NCBI GenBank assembly: GCA_031771865.1
Contig: JASISA010000042.1
Coordinates: forward strand, 675,501-739,500
Origin: Nothophaeocryptopus gaeumannii
Lineage: Eukaryota; Ascomycota; Dothideomycetes; Mycosphaerellales; Mycosphaerellaceae
Direction: 5' to 3'
DNA length: 64,000 nucleotides
Shown: one piece after another, positions 1 through 9,817 of the stretch
How the letters are laid out: each line of letters begins with the position of its first letter
Numbering within the stretch: position 1 is the stretch's first letter
The notes under the pieces: generated by a model
Told to the model about the DNA's origin: nothing
Seen by the model: the letters and a program-made list of their open reading frames with translations, nothing else
Databases searched by the model: none
Translations under genes and position numbers: made by a program

Positions 1-895
1 CAGATGCAGGAACCCTCTGCTACAACCACGACGCCCACGCGTGCTAGTGCGCAACCATTATCCGGACTTGCAACCAAATCGTTGGAGAGGTGTATGACGA
101 TACAGACACTAGCGCATGCCTGGGCTACTTGAATCCACCTAGCTGAACCTCAGGTGATCTCTAAAGACAGGACGCTCACTTTGCCTGGAAAAGCGCACTC
201 AGGCTCTTGAAAGCAGCTCAATGCCAGCGAGAGGGGCGGCAACGAGGTCTGTCAACGTCTTTCGATCCAGACGGTCGACCCTACCAAGCAACTTCCTATT
301 CTCTCCCACGAAATCGCATATCTGTCCATTATACTTCTCTTTCGCGCCCGCTCCCCGAGAGTCAGGATGTCTAAGCTGCTAGACTCAAAGACAAGAGTAG
401 CCCACCCTCTACTGCTGTCCGAGATGGGCTAATGCCTATGCAGGCAAAGGAATCTTGTAGTAGGTAGAAAGGCAGACCTCGGGAAAGCCTCTCCTACTGG
501 ACTCCAAGCCCTGGCCTCGTAGGCTAAAATCCATGGTGAAGTATTCATGCCATAGATATTGAGAACGCTGCGATGGATCTGGACAGTCAACTAGCATAGT
601 GCCTTTTCTTGGCCCCTATCAGCTTCAGTCCCTCTATTCAACGGAGACTCCACGGTGCGGCCATCTCAATCGAAAACGTTAAAGAGGTGAAATCTGTCAT
701 GGAGAGAACAGCAAGCTTGGTTAACCTATCGTCTGATTATATATCGAGATGACATTTGACGTTTGAGAGATCATTTCTTGATCTATGCAAACCAACTATT
801 ATGCACGCACTGATCGCTCCACAAGACGTAAACTCCTTGCCGTAACTACACCACACCACACTACCGCCCATTCTCTCGCTAACAAGTTCCTTCCC
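1..895. other. left-edge spacer, no confident gene
   Basis: No gene can be supported here. At the extreme left edge, positions 3-143 (+) read as a cysteine-containing tail (Cys at codons 6, 14, 16, 23 and 37 of the frame) closed by TGA at 144-146 but interrupted by a TAG at 45-47. It could be the 3' end of a small cysteine-rich gene that starts outside the window, or chance. The rest is the 3' flank of the arabinitol dehydrogenase gene. Confidence 0.4.
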
Positions 896-2074
896 CTACT
901 TCTCCCCCTCCTCCATACTCTGAATCATAACCTTAATTCCCCCCTGCTTCGGATCCGCCGCGACCTTAAACGCATCCACAGCATTTTCGAGCTTAAACCG
1001 ATGCGTGACCAATTTCTTCAAATCAATCACTCCTCCCCTCAACAGCCGAATCGCCCTCGGCCACGTATTCGCATAACGATACTGAAACTGCAGATCCACT
1101 TCTCGTGTACTGAGTCTCATGAAGGGGATCTTGATCTCCGGCCTGCCGACACCGATGACGAATACCTTTCCGCCGAATTTGGCAGCGTGGATGGCGCCGG
1201 AGATGGAGGACTCTACGCCCGTGCATTCCATGACGACGGCTGGTTCGACGCCGTCTGCGAGTTTGACTACCTTTTCAGCGAATTGTTCTGGGGAGTCGGA
1301 GAAGTCGACCTTGTGTGTCTTCACACTAGGACAGAACTCTTTTGCGAATTTGAGACGTCCCTCGTCGATGTCTGTAATGACGATGGGTTCTGCTCCGGCG
1401 GCTTTTACGCATGCCAATGTGACGAGACCGATAGGACCTGCTCCACAAACGAGGACGCTGTCCCCTAAGGTGATGTTTGCTCTTTGCATGCCGGCCAGAG
1501 CGACGCTCAATGGCTCGAGAAGGGCACCGTCTTCGTAGCTCATATTCCCGATCTTGTGACACCATACTGCTGGGTGGTTTACGTATCTTCTGAGGAGGCC
1601 TGGAATTGGAGGTGTGGAGCGGAACTCGACTGCCACGCAGCCGTTGTATTTACCTGTCAAGCAGGGCTCGCATTCTCCGCAGATGATATTGGGTTCGACG
1701 GCGACGCGGTCGCCGATTTCGTGGGTTTTGACGGAGGGGTGTTTGGCAACGACGATTCCGGCGGATTCGTGGCCGAGGATGTGGGTGTCTGTCACGATCA
1801 TTGGGCCAATGCAGCCGGCGTGCCAGAAGTGGACATCGGATCTAGAGTAAAGTGTCAGCTTTCGCTGTTGTCCAGCTGCATTGAAGTTGACAAACCCGCA
1901 AATGCCAGTACTCTTGATCGCGATTGTCACCTCGCCTAGCTGTAAACTCTTACCATTCTCAACTTCCTCTTTGCTCGGAAGCGTGTCTGCTACCCAGAGG
2001 TCATGTTCGGGATTCGTGTAGACGCCAATGTTGGCCTTACTAGAAGCGACGGTAGTAGTGAGTGTAGTCGACAT
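896..2074 (-). CDS. lad1: L-arabinitol 4-dehydrogenase (zinc MDR family)
   Basis: NAD-dependent oxidation of L-arabinitol to L-xylulose in fungal L-arabinose catabolism, a cytosolic step; this is established for the family. The product is 374 aa after removal of a 54-bp intron (1842-1895; GTTTGT donor, CTCTAG acceptor, GCTGAC branch). The intron is in frame and stop-free, so the raw frame carries an 18-residue insert after GICG. Splicing restores GICGSDVHFW, with the first catalytic zinc ligand. Also visible are the GHE motif, the structural-zinc cysteine cluster (CGECEPC plus a later Cys), PGLLRRYVNHPAVWCHKIG, the Rossmann motif GAGPIG and ITDIDEGRL, which is typical of arabinitol and xylitol dehydrogenases. 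Close overall resemblance to Neurospora LAD favours arabinitol over xylitol or sorbitol as substrate, but substrate choice is inferred. Confidence 0.93.
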   Translation of the reverse strand: MSTTLTTTVASSKANIGVYTNPEHDLWVADTLPSKEEVENGKSLQLGEVTIAIKSTGICGFVNFNAAGQQRKLTLYSRSDVHFWHAGCIGPMIVTDTHILGHESAGIVVAKHPSVKTHEIGDRVAVEPNIICGECEPCLTGKYNGCVAVEFRSTPPIPGLLRRYVNHPAVWCHKIGNMSYEDGALLEPLSVALAGMQRANITLGDSVLVCGAGPIGLVTLACVKAAGAEPIVITDIDEGRLKFAKEFCPSVKTHKVDFSDSPEQFAEKVVKLADGVEPAVVMECTGVESSISGAIHAAKFGGKVFVIGVGRPEIKIPFMRLSTREVDLQFQYRYANTWPRAIRLLRGGVIDLKKLVTHRFKLENAVDAFKVAADPKQGGIKVMIQSMEEGEK

Positions 2075-3304
2075 GTTCTAGCCGTATTTTTCCACTTCCT
2101 CTATACTGAAAAAAATAAGAGGAAGGGATTAACAGCGGCTTAGAACAAAGAGAGGCAGTAGTCAAAGGCTCGGCAGATGGTACCTTAGCCCGACGAAGAG
2201 AACAACAAAATGGTGGTAAACGTGTTATACGTACCCTGTCTGGCTCTTTGAACCCATATTATTCCTTGGTGCACTATCTCGTTGACCCGGCGGAAGCATT
2301 GGTATAGCCCACGGACGGCGGCATTGCAACGAGTCAACTGGACAGGTTAGGCGCAAGGAACGTGTGCTGTACAGGACTAGCTATCCACATGATGCAGAGT
2401 AGCAGCGAATTTCTCCAGCAATCGACGTTGAGCTGTTGCTAATAGCGGGGCATCGTGGGGTCCCCGTCGTCGGTATGTGGCAGTCCGGCGGAACCGGTTG
2501 CATACGCTGTGCATTCGATACGAGGCAGCGCCGACGAGAGAATTCCCGTCTTAGGCTGCAGAAGCGGCGCGTGCCTGAATCGCATAAGCCTAAAGGTTGA
2601 GCCCGCGGTAGTTCGAGTAAGTGTCAGTTCTGGCTATTCTGGAGGGTAGTAATAGCGTGAGGGTTGTATTAAAGCTTCTTCTCAGCCTGCAGGCGGATAA
2701 AAAGAACGCCAAGCAAGGTATCAAGGCGTATATGTGTTCAACCGGGCAGCTAGCGCGCCTGGATTCTGTTATTGCGCTACTGGACTCATGGATTGAGAGC
2801 AGCTGCTCCCTCTTGCGACGTGGGCGACCCTGCTGCTGGAGTTAAAGTCGCGGTATTGTTCTTTGCAGGAGGGACGGAGAAGGTTACGGGCGCGCATTCT
2901 CCCGACCACCAGGTTGTTAAAGGCGAAGATCGATGTCGAGCTGTCAGGTGGCTGTTCGGCGCAGGGAAACGTGCCTCGTCAGGCCGATATTGACAACCAT
3001 CCACAAACAGGAGCTTGTAAGGGTCCTCCGTGGTCCTTCCACGTGAAACTGGTTGGAACGGTTGTCAAAGTGCTTATTTGTGAGTATTCTGATTGGCTAG
3101 TCGTCACACGTCTCGCGGCCCTTGGAAGGTGTCTGCTGACTATTATAACTCCTGGCAGGCTGTGCACCTTTCTATAAGTCGCTCGACCTACTCTACAACT
3201 CTACGAACACTCACAAGGATCAAGCCAGCCTACAAAAGTGCCTAGAAACGACTTGAACGCATTACTCGAACCCAACATCAACAATCATCGATCAATCAAC
3301 AACG
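2075..3304. other. intergenic, 1.2 kb
   Basis: This holds the promoter of the arabinitol dehydrogenase gene on the minus strand and the 5' flank of the small gene at 3305. Open frames here (for example 2455-2649 and 2863-3177) have no recognisable domain or splice logic. I see no RNA gene or repeat. Confidence 0.5.
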
Positions 3305-3654
3305 ATGCCCCTCCAAAGATCGCCAATCCTCATGCAAGCGATACGCTACTACACAAGCCTCCGCGCTCGAAGCACACGACAAGATCGTCTAGGTTCAATC
3401 ACAGCTGCGGCATATTGGTGTGCCGTTGCAGGAGCTCCTCTAGCGGGAGCGTATGCGATAAGTCAGAGTGCCAGGAAGGATAAGAGACTCGCGAGTTTGT
3501 ATGTTCAAAACCTAAGAAACCTAGGTTGGGTTGCTGAATCCTTCATTGACTGACCTTTGTTGGTACGTACAGCCGACCTCTGAGCTTTCGCGACTGCCTT
3601 CCAAGCTCCCGACTCGACGACTATGCTGGTGCATACATGAGGCTTCGTCGATAA
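3305..3654 (+). CDS. small putative mitochondrial protein, unknown function
   Basis: Two-exon model: 3305-3498 and 3573-3654, with intron 3499-3572 (GTATGT donor, TTGACTGAC branch, TACAG acceptor). It gives 91 aa. The first 30 residues are rich in Arg, Ser and Tyr with no acidic residue until an Asp at about 27, which fits a mitochondrial presequence. A short hydrophobic stretch with Ala, Gly and Trp (about residues 31-52) could be one membrane segment. The tail is basic. I do not recognise the family. Textbook splice signals and a preserved frame across the junction support a real gene, but protein-level support is weak, and the second exon could be wrong. Confidence 0.42.
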
Positions 3655-4010
3655 TCGACAATTGATAGTAGGGAGGAGCATGGTTTAGGCGCGTTTGATA
3701 TTAAAGATACCCGTCATAGCGTTTGGAATTGGTTTGGAAGCTTTGGAGCCTTGCTGGAGTTGGGGACTGGTAATAGTACATGGCGTACGAGATCGATCTC
3801 TTAGTGCAGCAGCCAGTGACCGGGCGCGGTCGCTGCTGGCTCTTTTCCGTTTTGTACAACATAGAGATAGCTTCTCATGTATTACTATGCGTTGTCAACT
3901 TCTTCTAACTTGCTTGTCCTGACCCTGAGCGCGAAGCTGCATGGCTTCTCTTCATCCTGTTCGTCCACAATCGATGCTCTTTCCCTGTCTTCGTATCATC
4001 GTCCACCGCT
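3655..4010. other. intergenic between convergent small genes
   Basis: 3' flanks of the 3305 (+) and 4011 (-) genes. Nothing else is recognisable. Confidence 0.5.
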
Positions 4011-4434
4011 TCAACTAAACCGATCCCCCTTCCGACTCCTAAAAGGCTCCTTCGCCTCAAACCTACTCCCTGCCTCATGGTTATGTTCTACCGGCGCCGG
4101 ATCACTCCCACCCTCTCGACTCGGACTCGGCCTGTCATCGTCTCCTCCTGCCCCTCCGGATACCTTCGCCTTCCCTCCAGTCTTCTCATTCGCCATCGCC
4201 ATCTCTCTTGAAACCGTCTCTTGCGCCTTCATCCGATTTAGTTTTTGTCTCCTCTTCTCGTCTTGGGCAGCGCGTTGTTCTCGGTCGGCGTTGATTTGTT
4301 TTTTGGCGAAGTAGTAGGAGCCGGCGCCGGCGACTATTAGAACGCCCCAGCCGTAGCCTACGGAGCGAACCTGAAGATATATCAGCTAGGTCGTTCGGTC
4401 TCGTGCCACAAGGTTAATGGCGTACTGTGTTCAT
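4011..4434 (-). CDS. DUF4748-type small single-pass membrane protein
   Basis: Exon 1 is only nine bases (4426-4434, Met-Asn-Thr). A 55-bp intron (4371-4425; GTACGC donor, AGCTGATA branch, TTCAG acceptor) leads to exon 2 at 4370-4011. The product is 122 aa. The spliced start reads MNTVRSVGYGWGVLIVAGAG followed by SYYFAKKQIN: a short N-terminal transmembrane helix and then a long Lys/Arg/Glu/Gln stretch likely to be helical. This is the layout of the fungal DUF4748 family. The C-terminal half is disordered (Gly/Asp/Ser/Pro). Function is unknown; a mitochondrial inner-membrane location is a guess from size and topology. The tiny first exon makes this gene easy to miss. Confidence 0.75.
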
Positions 4435-5042
4435 ATCGGATCTCTAGAGCTGTCGGAAGGAGGTTTGCGAGGGCGAGGATTGGATAATCGCAAGTCGCTT
4501 AGAGTCGTAAGCTTTGATAGGAGGTCGAGAAGGATGGGACGTCGGATGGATCGTTGATTATGGATGTTCAGAGTCAATTAAATTAATTGACTTCGAAGCG
4601 ACATCGCCCGAGCTCGGTACGGCTTTCTCGCCGACAACTAGAGTCGTGACGGAGGTGATGGCAACGCCGCAGACAAGCTTTCCACCACTTTCACTAAGAC
4701 GCGAACTTCAACAGTCGCAAATTGTATTGGTGTACCTCCAATCGTGTGACGCCTGACGCATCTGCTCGTTATCGGCGGGAAGATCTGAAGCAATGGAGCA
4801 GATTCATTCACTTGAGCGGACGCTAGCGGATGTCAAAGCCATTCACCTAGAATGACGCAGGGCCACTCTCTAAGATCTTCAGCCCTACAGAACTTTAATG
4901 ATGTGAAAGCCTCGCTCAAACAAACACTCACATTCAGGACTAGATGGCTTCGCAAACAGCCTAGAACCGACTGAAGTTCCATCTACACCTCTTCAACCTT
5001 GACGGCCTGGATAAATTGATATTCGAGTCGATCACGAACACA
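4435..5042. other. divergent intergenic region
   Basis: About 600 bp between the DUF4748 gene (-) and the hydrolase gene (+), so it should contain both promoters. No conserved element is identifiable by eye. Confidence 0.5.
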
Positions 5043-6011
5043 ATGCTCACCCAACGAGTGACGCGAGTAGCTCTGCCTCGCCTCCAAGCTCCTTTCAGGC
5101 CATACGCCAAACGACCCTTCTCGACGACAGAGCTCAGCAATGGCATCAACATGGCATACGAGCTGTACGAACCAGAGAAGGGTCAGGCAGCACAAGGCGG
5201 ACCTCTCGTCTTCGTTCACGGTCTATTCGGCTCCAAGAGAAATCACCGGAGCATCAGTAAGTACGGCGAATCGGCCACAGAACGTACCTTGCAACGGCAG
5301 CTAATAATGACCAGAATGTTCGCCCGCGAATTGGAACGACCCGTCTACGCAGTCGATACGCGAAACCATGGCGACTCTTCACACGACCCTCGACACGACT
5401 ATACTGCTCTCGCGGAAGATCTCGAGCTCTTCCTCAGACACCACAACATTAAAGACAGCTGTCTAATAGGACACTCAATGGGCGCAAAAGCCGTAATGGC
5501 AGTCGCGTTACGGAAACAAGTACGCATTGGCTCGCTTATACCTGTGGACAACGCGCCTGTCGACGCAGCGCTCAAGTCTGATTTCGGGAAGTACATGGTA
5601 GGCATGCGGAAGATTGAAGAGTCAGGTGTGAAGACGATGAAAGAGGCGGATAGCATTCTGCAGGAGTATGAAGAGAGTCTGCCGATTAGACAATTCCTGC
5701 TTACAAACTTGATGCGCGCAGAGGATGGGACACAGAAGTTCAAGGTGCCTTTAAAGTACCTAACACCTGCGCTTGCTGGATTAGGTGACTTCCCATTCAG
5801 AGATCCGGATGAGACGAGGTATGAAGGACCGACTTTGTTCGTGCGAGGAACGCAGAGTCATTACATTGCGGATGATATGCTGCCGCTCTGCGGGATGTTC
5901 TTTCCCAACTTTGAGCTGGCGAGCATTGAAGCTGGGCACTGGGTCATCTCTGAGAAACCTGAGGAGTTTCGGCAAGCGGTCGTTGAGTTCTTGACGAAGG
6001 AGAAGGAGTAG
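5043..6011 (+). CDS. mitochondrial alpha/beta hydrolase, ABHD11/Imo32-like
   Basis: Exons 5043-5260 and 5315-6011; the 54-bp intron is in frame and stop-free (GTACGG donor, TAATAATGACCAG end). The product is 304 aa. Start: the ATG at 5043 is followed by an Arg-rich, acid-free segment (TQRVTRVALPRLQAPFRPYA), which fits a mitochondrial presequence. Motifs visible: HGLFGSK (oxyanion region), RSISKMFARELERPVYAVD spanning the splice junction, RNHGDSSH, the nucleophile elbow GHSMGAK (Ser) and a late EAGHWV (His). These match the ABHD11/yeast Imo32 family of matrix serine hydrolases. Human ABHD11 has been linked to protecting the 2-oxoglutarate dehydrogenase complex; whether that applies in this fungus is inference. 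The splice site was chosen by family alignment; GTAAGT four bases upstream would break the frame. Confidence 0.9.
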   Translation: MLTQRVTRVALPRLQAPFRPYAKRPFSTTELSNGINMAYELYEPEKGQAAQGGPLVFVHGLFGSKRNHRSISKYGESATERTLQRQLIMTRMFARELERPVYAVDTRNHGDSSHDPRHDYTALAEDLELFLRHHNIKDSCLIGHSMGAKAVMAVALRKQVRIGSLIPVDNAPVDAALKSDFGKYMVGMRKIEESGVKTMKEADSILQEYEESLPIRQFLLTNLMRAEDGTQKFKVPLKYLTPALAGLGDFPFRDPDETRYEGPTLFVRGTQSHYIADDMLPLCGMFFPNFELASIEAGHWVISEKPEEFRQAVVEFLTKEKE

Positions 6012-7014
6012 ACTGCACTGCCGAGAGCGATGGAGGCTTCTATGTACGAAGATCACATCCAGGTGAGACACCCGAGGATTCTCATTCCTAGGACATTAGA
6101 AGACTTGATACCGGAAGGCCATAGTCTATTTGGCCGAAAATGACTGTAGTTATACGCAAGTAGGCGCACTCTTCTGAGACACGGCTCATTCAAGAACTCT
6201 CGATCTATTCGCAGAGTCAGTGACCATGCAAGCAACAGAGTTCAGGGCTTGAGTCGCGCGAATGCGAGATCATAAAACCTGGGCACTGTCATTCGCCATG
6301 ATTGCAAATGAGGGAACGTGAGCAGAAATGACAAACAAGGTTCCCGGCGGGGTTCGTGCGTCGCATCGCATCTCGTGGCGCGAAGGGACACGGTCAGATC
6401 TCGTTGCCGGATGTCTCTCCTGTGAAGGAGTACGGAGTTACATCAAGAGGACCAGCACGTCTTCAGTGCTTGAGGAGCTCACCGACCGGTAGAGAATGCC
6501 AAGGAGATGCTCATGGTATAGGATACCACGCGAATTGTCCCAATGAACTCGGCGAAGAGGGTGGATGTTTGAAGAGAAGCATTGGCCGGCGACGACCTCT
6601 GCCCGTCTGTGTCATCGTCCGTGACGCGATCCTGCGCCTGGCCGGTGGCCCGACCGCTGGACCGGTGCGGACTTGCTCGACGCCGTGGCGTACTGTTGCG
6701 TTCCCTGCTTGGGATAGGCTGTCTATACCAGGTGTATGAGATATCGGATCGTGTATGTTCGGCAGATGCGATGCTGGACATCCTGTGTATGGGCCGCCGC
6801 CTGCACGTGCGCCGCCGCCCGGAGCCGACTCCCGTCCAGTCGGGGAGAGCATGATGCAAACTCTGCAAACTCACTCTCGCGTACTCACCTCCGTGTGGTA
6901 CCGGCGGCGGCAGAGCTCGAGCTGCACATTCGCGTGCCTGAATATCATCTTCGTGTACATGACTTCAGGCCTGTAGCTGTCATCATTGGTATTTCACTGC
7001 GGGTGCAGGAGGAT
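6012..7014. other. intergenic, about 1 kb, GC-rich
   Basis: 3' flank of the hydrolase and 5' flank of the FAR-17a gene. Several overlapping frames on both strands near 6356-6874 reflect local GC bias; none has a recognisable motif. Confidence 0.5.
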
Positions 7015-8070
7015 ATGGCCCAGCAACGTATTGCGCAGGGGCTGTTAAGGCAGCATCCATTGCAGCGATGGCCATCCCCATCGAGAGGGGTGTCGGCGGC
7101 CTTACATGTCAGTCGGTGTCAATAAACGGCGTCCCGTATGGCGATTGACTGACGAACGCACAGACGTTTGGCCTGGCCTCGTTCGCATACTCGTTCGCAT
7201 ACCTGATCCTCAATCCCAACCCAGCGTAGGCTCCCACTCGTCCACCCTCTCACCCGCCCACCGCTGACGGCCACGGCAGTAACGATTCGTATGGCTGGCA
7301 TTTCCAGTATCTTACTATTGTCGGCCTCTCCTTGGCCACCGCGACCTTCGCCTTTGGCTTGCTGGCCGACTTGACGCTCTCACATCGACTATTCCAGATC
7401 AAGAATACATTGAGCGTGGCTAGTGCCCCCATGGAGTGCCTGATCAGTGCGCTGTACTGGGGGTTGCGGGCGGTGAGCATTGAAAGAGCGCGAACATAGG
7501 ACTCCACATGAGACTGATGCGAGTGATCAGATCGACCCCGAGCTCGTACTACCGGAGTGGGCACCGCGGATTGCCGTCTCCGCAGACCTTTCGTTCCATG
7601 TCGTGCCGAGCATCGCGCTTGTGATAGACTTGCTCTTCTTGTCGCCGCCGTGGACGATTGCTTTCCTACCTGCTATGGGTCTGAGCGGATGCATAGCCTT
7701 CGGGTACTGGGTCAGCCACTTTCTACCGCGATACTGTGTCCATGTAATTTGCTGACCCTCGATTCTCCGAATTCAGTTCTGGATCGAAAGGTGCTATCAG
7801 TTCAACGAGTTCTACCCGTATCCGATCTTCGAGATGTTGGATACCACGCAACGCGTTGGGTAAGAAATTGGCGCACTCAATCACAATCCTGGCTAGTTTG
7901 GGGCGGTAGTGCTAACAAATTCCAGGCTCTTCGCGTTCTCTGCCCTTCTGATGACTTTCTCCACTGCTGGGTTAATATGGCTCTATGCCGTGATCAATGG
8001 ACAACATGTCGATCGGTTGGTGGACGGAGACGTCAAGAAAGCGAAAAGCGGCAATGTCAAAGGCGAGTAG
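7015..8070 (+). CDS. FAR-17a/AIG1-like integral membrane protein
   Basis: Six exons: 7015-7107, 7164-7225, 7280-7472, 7531-7710, 7777-7859 and 7926-8070. All introns are GT-AG, several with clear CTGAC or CTAAC branch sites, and phases agree across every junction. The product is 251 aa. The start reads MAQQRIAQGLLRQHPLQRWP, then several hydrophobic segments, with SYGWHFQYLTIVGL, SAPMECLISALYWGLRAIDP, HVVPSIALVIDLLFL and GYWFWIERCYQFNEFYPYP. This is the fungal AIG1/FAR-17a family (PF04750), whose human members ADTRP and AIG1 hydrolyse fatty acid esters of hydroxy fatty acids using Thr and His. The conserved His in HVVPS fits that role. Substrate here is unknown. It is convergent with the nitronate monooxygenase gene, 73 bp apart. 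Confidence 0.88.
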
Positions 8071-8143
8071 CAACAAACTGGAGGCTTGAGATTGGATAGA
8101 CGTAGATTGTTGGGATCGGGTTTCCATTGGCGCGGTCAAGCCT

Positions 8144-9394
8144 TTATAACCTTGACTTCACATCTTGCAAAACTTTCAAGATGCCGCTCCTGACCTCGTT
8201 CACGATTTCAGCTGCAGCTTGCTCCTGCTTGACCAGGCCGACACCTGCAGTCGTGTTAGGACGTGAGAAAGGTGACCCGAGGGCTTTGTATGCCTACCTG
8301 TGCCTGCCCACGTCGCCGCTCTACCGTCCGCGCCTACATTGGAGATATCAGCGGAGCATGCGTCAAGAGATCTTTACAGACACACCTGCGAAGCCGGCGT
8401 TCTCGGATTTTGCGGCGTCTGAGTATCGCTTGCGAATCTCATCGATCTCAACGCCGTCCACATGGTCCCGGTAGCTTGCTGTCGAAATGCTCCTTCCGTC
8501 GTACTTCCCGGGCCACGGATTAGGACCTCGCAGCTGATCAAAGACCTTTGAGCGAACGGTCTGCTGCCCGCCGTCCCGTGCTGCCAATATGGATGCGCGA
8601 TACTGAGGATGGATGCGTGTTTCTGGTGCTGATAGAAATCGAGTGCCCATGACGATCCCTTGTGCTCCAAGAGTGAATGCGGCTGCAGCGGACCTTGCAT
8701 CTGCGATGCCGCCCGCACCAACGATTGGAATATCACCATGACCAGCCTCACGCAGCGCGTCGAGGACTTCGGGAAGCAGGGAGATGAGACTTGCACCCTT
8801 CTCGTATCCATGTCCACCGGCATCAATGCCTTGGATGCACATGGCATCTGGTCGAACGTCTTTCGCGATTCTCACGGCGCCGTCCACCGAGCCGATTTGC
8901 ACCCAGACTTGGGATCTCGGTAGCTCTCTGCGGATCGTTTTTGCCCATGTCGAATAGTCGCGCAGGTCGTTTGCCGCGAACAGCCAGACCACGGCCGGCT
9001 GGAATTGTTTCAAGACTCGAAGCGTAGGCTCTTGTTCCATGAGAAAAGACAACAAACCGACGCCCATGGGCAGGACACCATCTCGGCGTCCAAGCGCTTG
9101 CTCGACTTGAAGTAGCTGTCCAGTGAGGTCTTTGAGGTCGTCGTCCACACCGATTTGCCCCAGTCCGCCGGCATTCGATACGGCAATTGCCAAGTCTGCC
9201 CCTGCGATGCCGCCCATCTACCGTATCATCAGTGGATGTGGATTTGAGACGCCCACAAGCTAAGCCGCCGTTATACAAATCGAGCACACAGACGATTGTC
9301 CCGTTATAAACTTCCCATCAGATCATAGGCAACTCACCGGCGCATTGATGATCAGCGGATTCTGCGTCCAAGGTAAAGATTGCGTCAACTCCAT
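8144..9394 (-). CDS. nitronate monooxygenase (2-nitropropane dioxygenase family)
   Basis: FMN-dependent oxidation of alkyl nitronates is the family reaction; a TIM barrel is expected. Four exons, read from high to low coordinate: 9394-9338, 9217-8386, 8333-8298 and 8244-8144, giving 341 aa. The junctions rebuild IINAPMGGIAGADLAIAVSN near the N-terminus and WAGTGVGLVKQEQAAAEIVN at the C-terminus, both family signatures. The large exon alone would end prematurely inside intron 2. Also visible are CIQGIDAGGHG with the catalytic-region His, PIVGAGGIAD, and QGIVMGTRFL (phosphate binding). The 36-bp third exon is easily missed. The physiological role may be detoxification of nitro compounds such as propionate-3-nitronate; that is inference. 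Confidence 0.92.
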
Positions 9395-9817
9395 CGTGTT
9401 GGGTCAATATTGAATTGTTGCGAGTCAGCATGGTTATCGCAGAGGTCGCTGATGTGCTGGGGTCCAACACAAAGCGATCTGCATTGCGCCACTCTGGAAA
9501 GCTGACTCACCACCATGGCCGCATGTCCAAGACAGCTTTTAGATATGCTGCATCTCAAGAAAGACGACACCTTCGGAGGTGCCGACGAGTCAATAAATGG
9601 CTTGGTCGATGATACGTCACAGGAGACTATTGCTTTGAGATCGATCAGCCTCTCCCAGAACATGTTTCACGTGATGCTATCGAGGAGCTGCTCGGCGGCT
9701 CAGCCACTCCTGAAAAAGTTGAAAATTATCGGAAATTTAGTAGAGACAAGTGATCTCATATGCAGTTCCATTGAGCAAGACAGTCGCACAAAAGCAAGCC
9801 ATTGACACAGAATGAGG
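9395..9817. other. intergenic, tandem minus-strand genes
   Basis: 5' flank of the nitronate monooxygenase gene and 3' flank of the Myb-like gene. Short frames here carry no recognisable motif. Confidence 0.5.

Noticed and set aside
785..1468. Long plus-strand frame (227 codons) across the arabinitol dehydrogenase gene
   Set aside because: Antisense shadow of a clearly conserved gene; no motif of its own.
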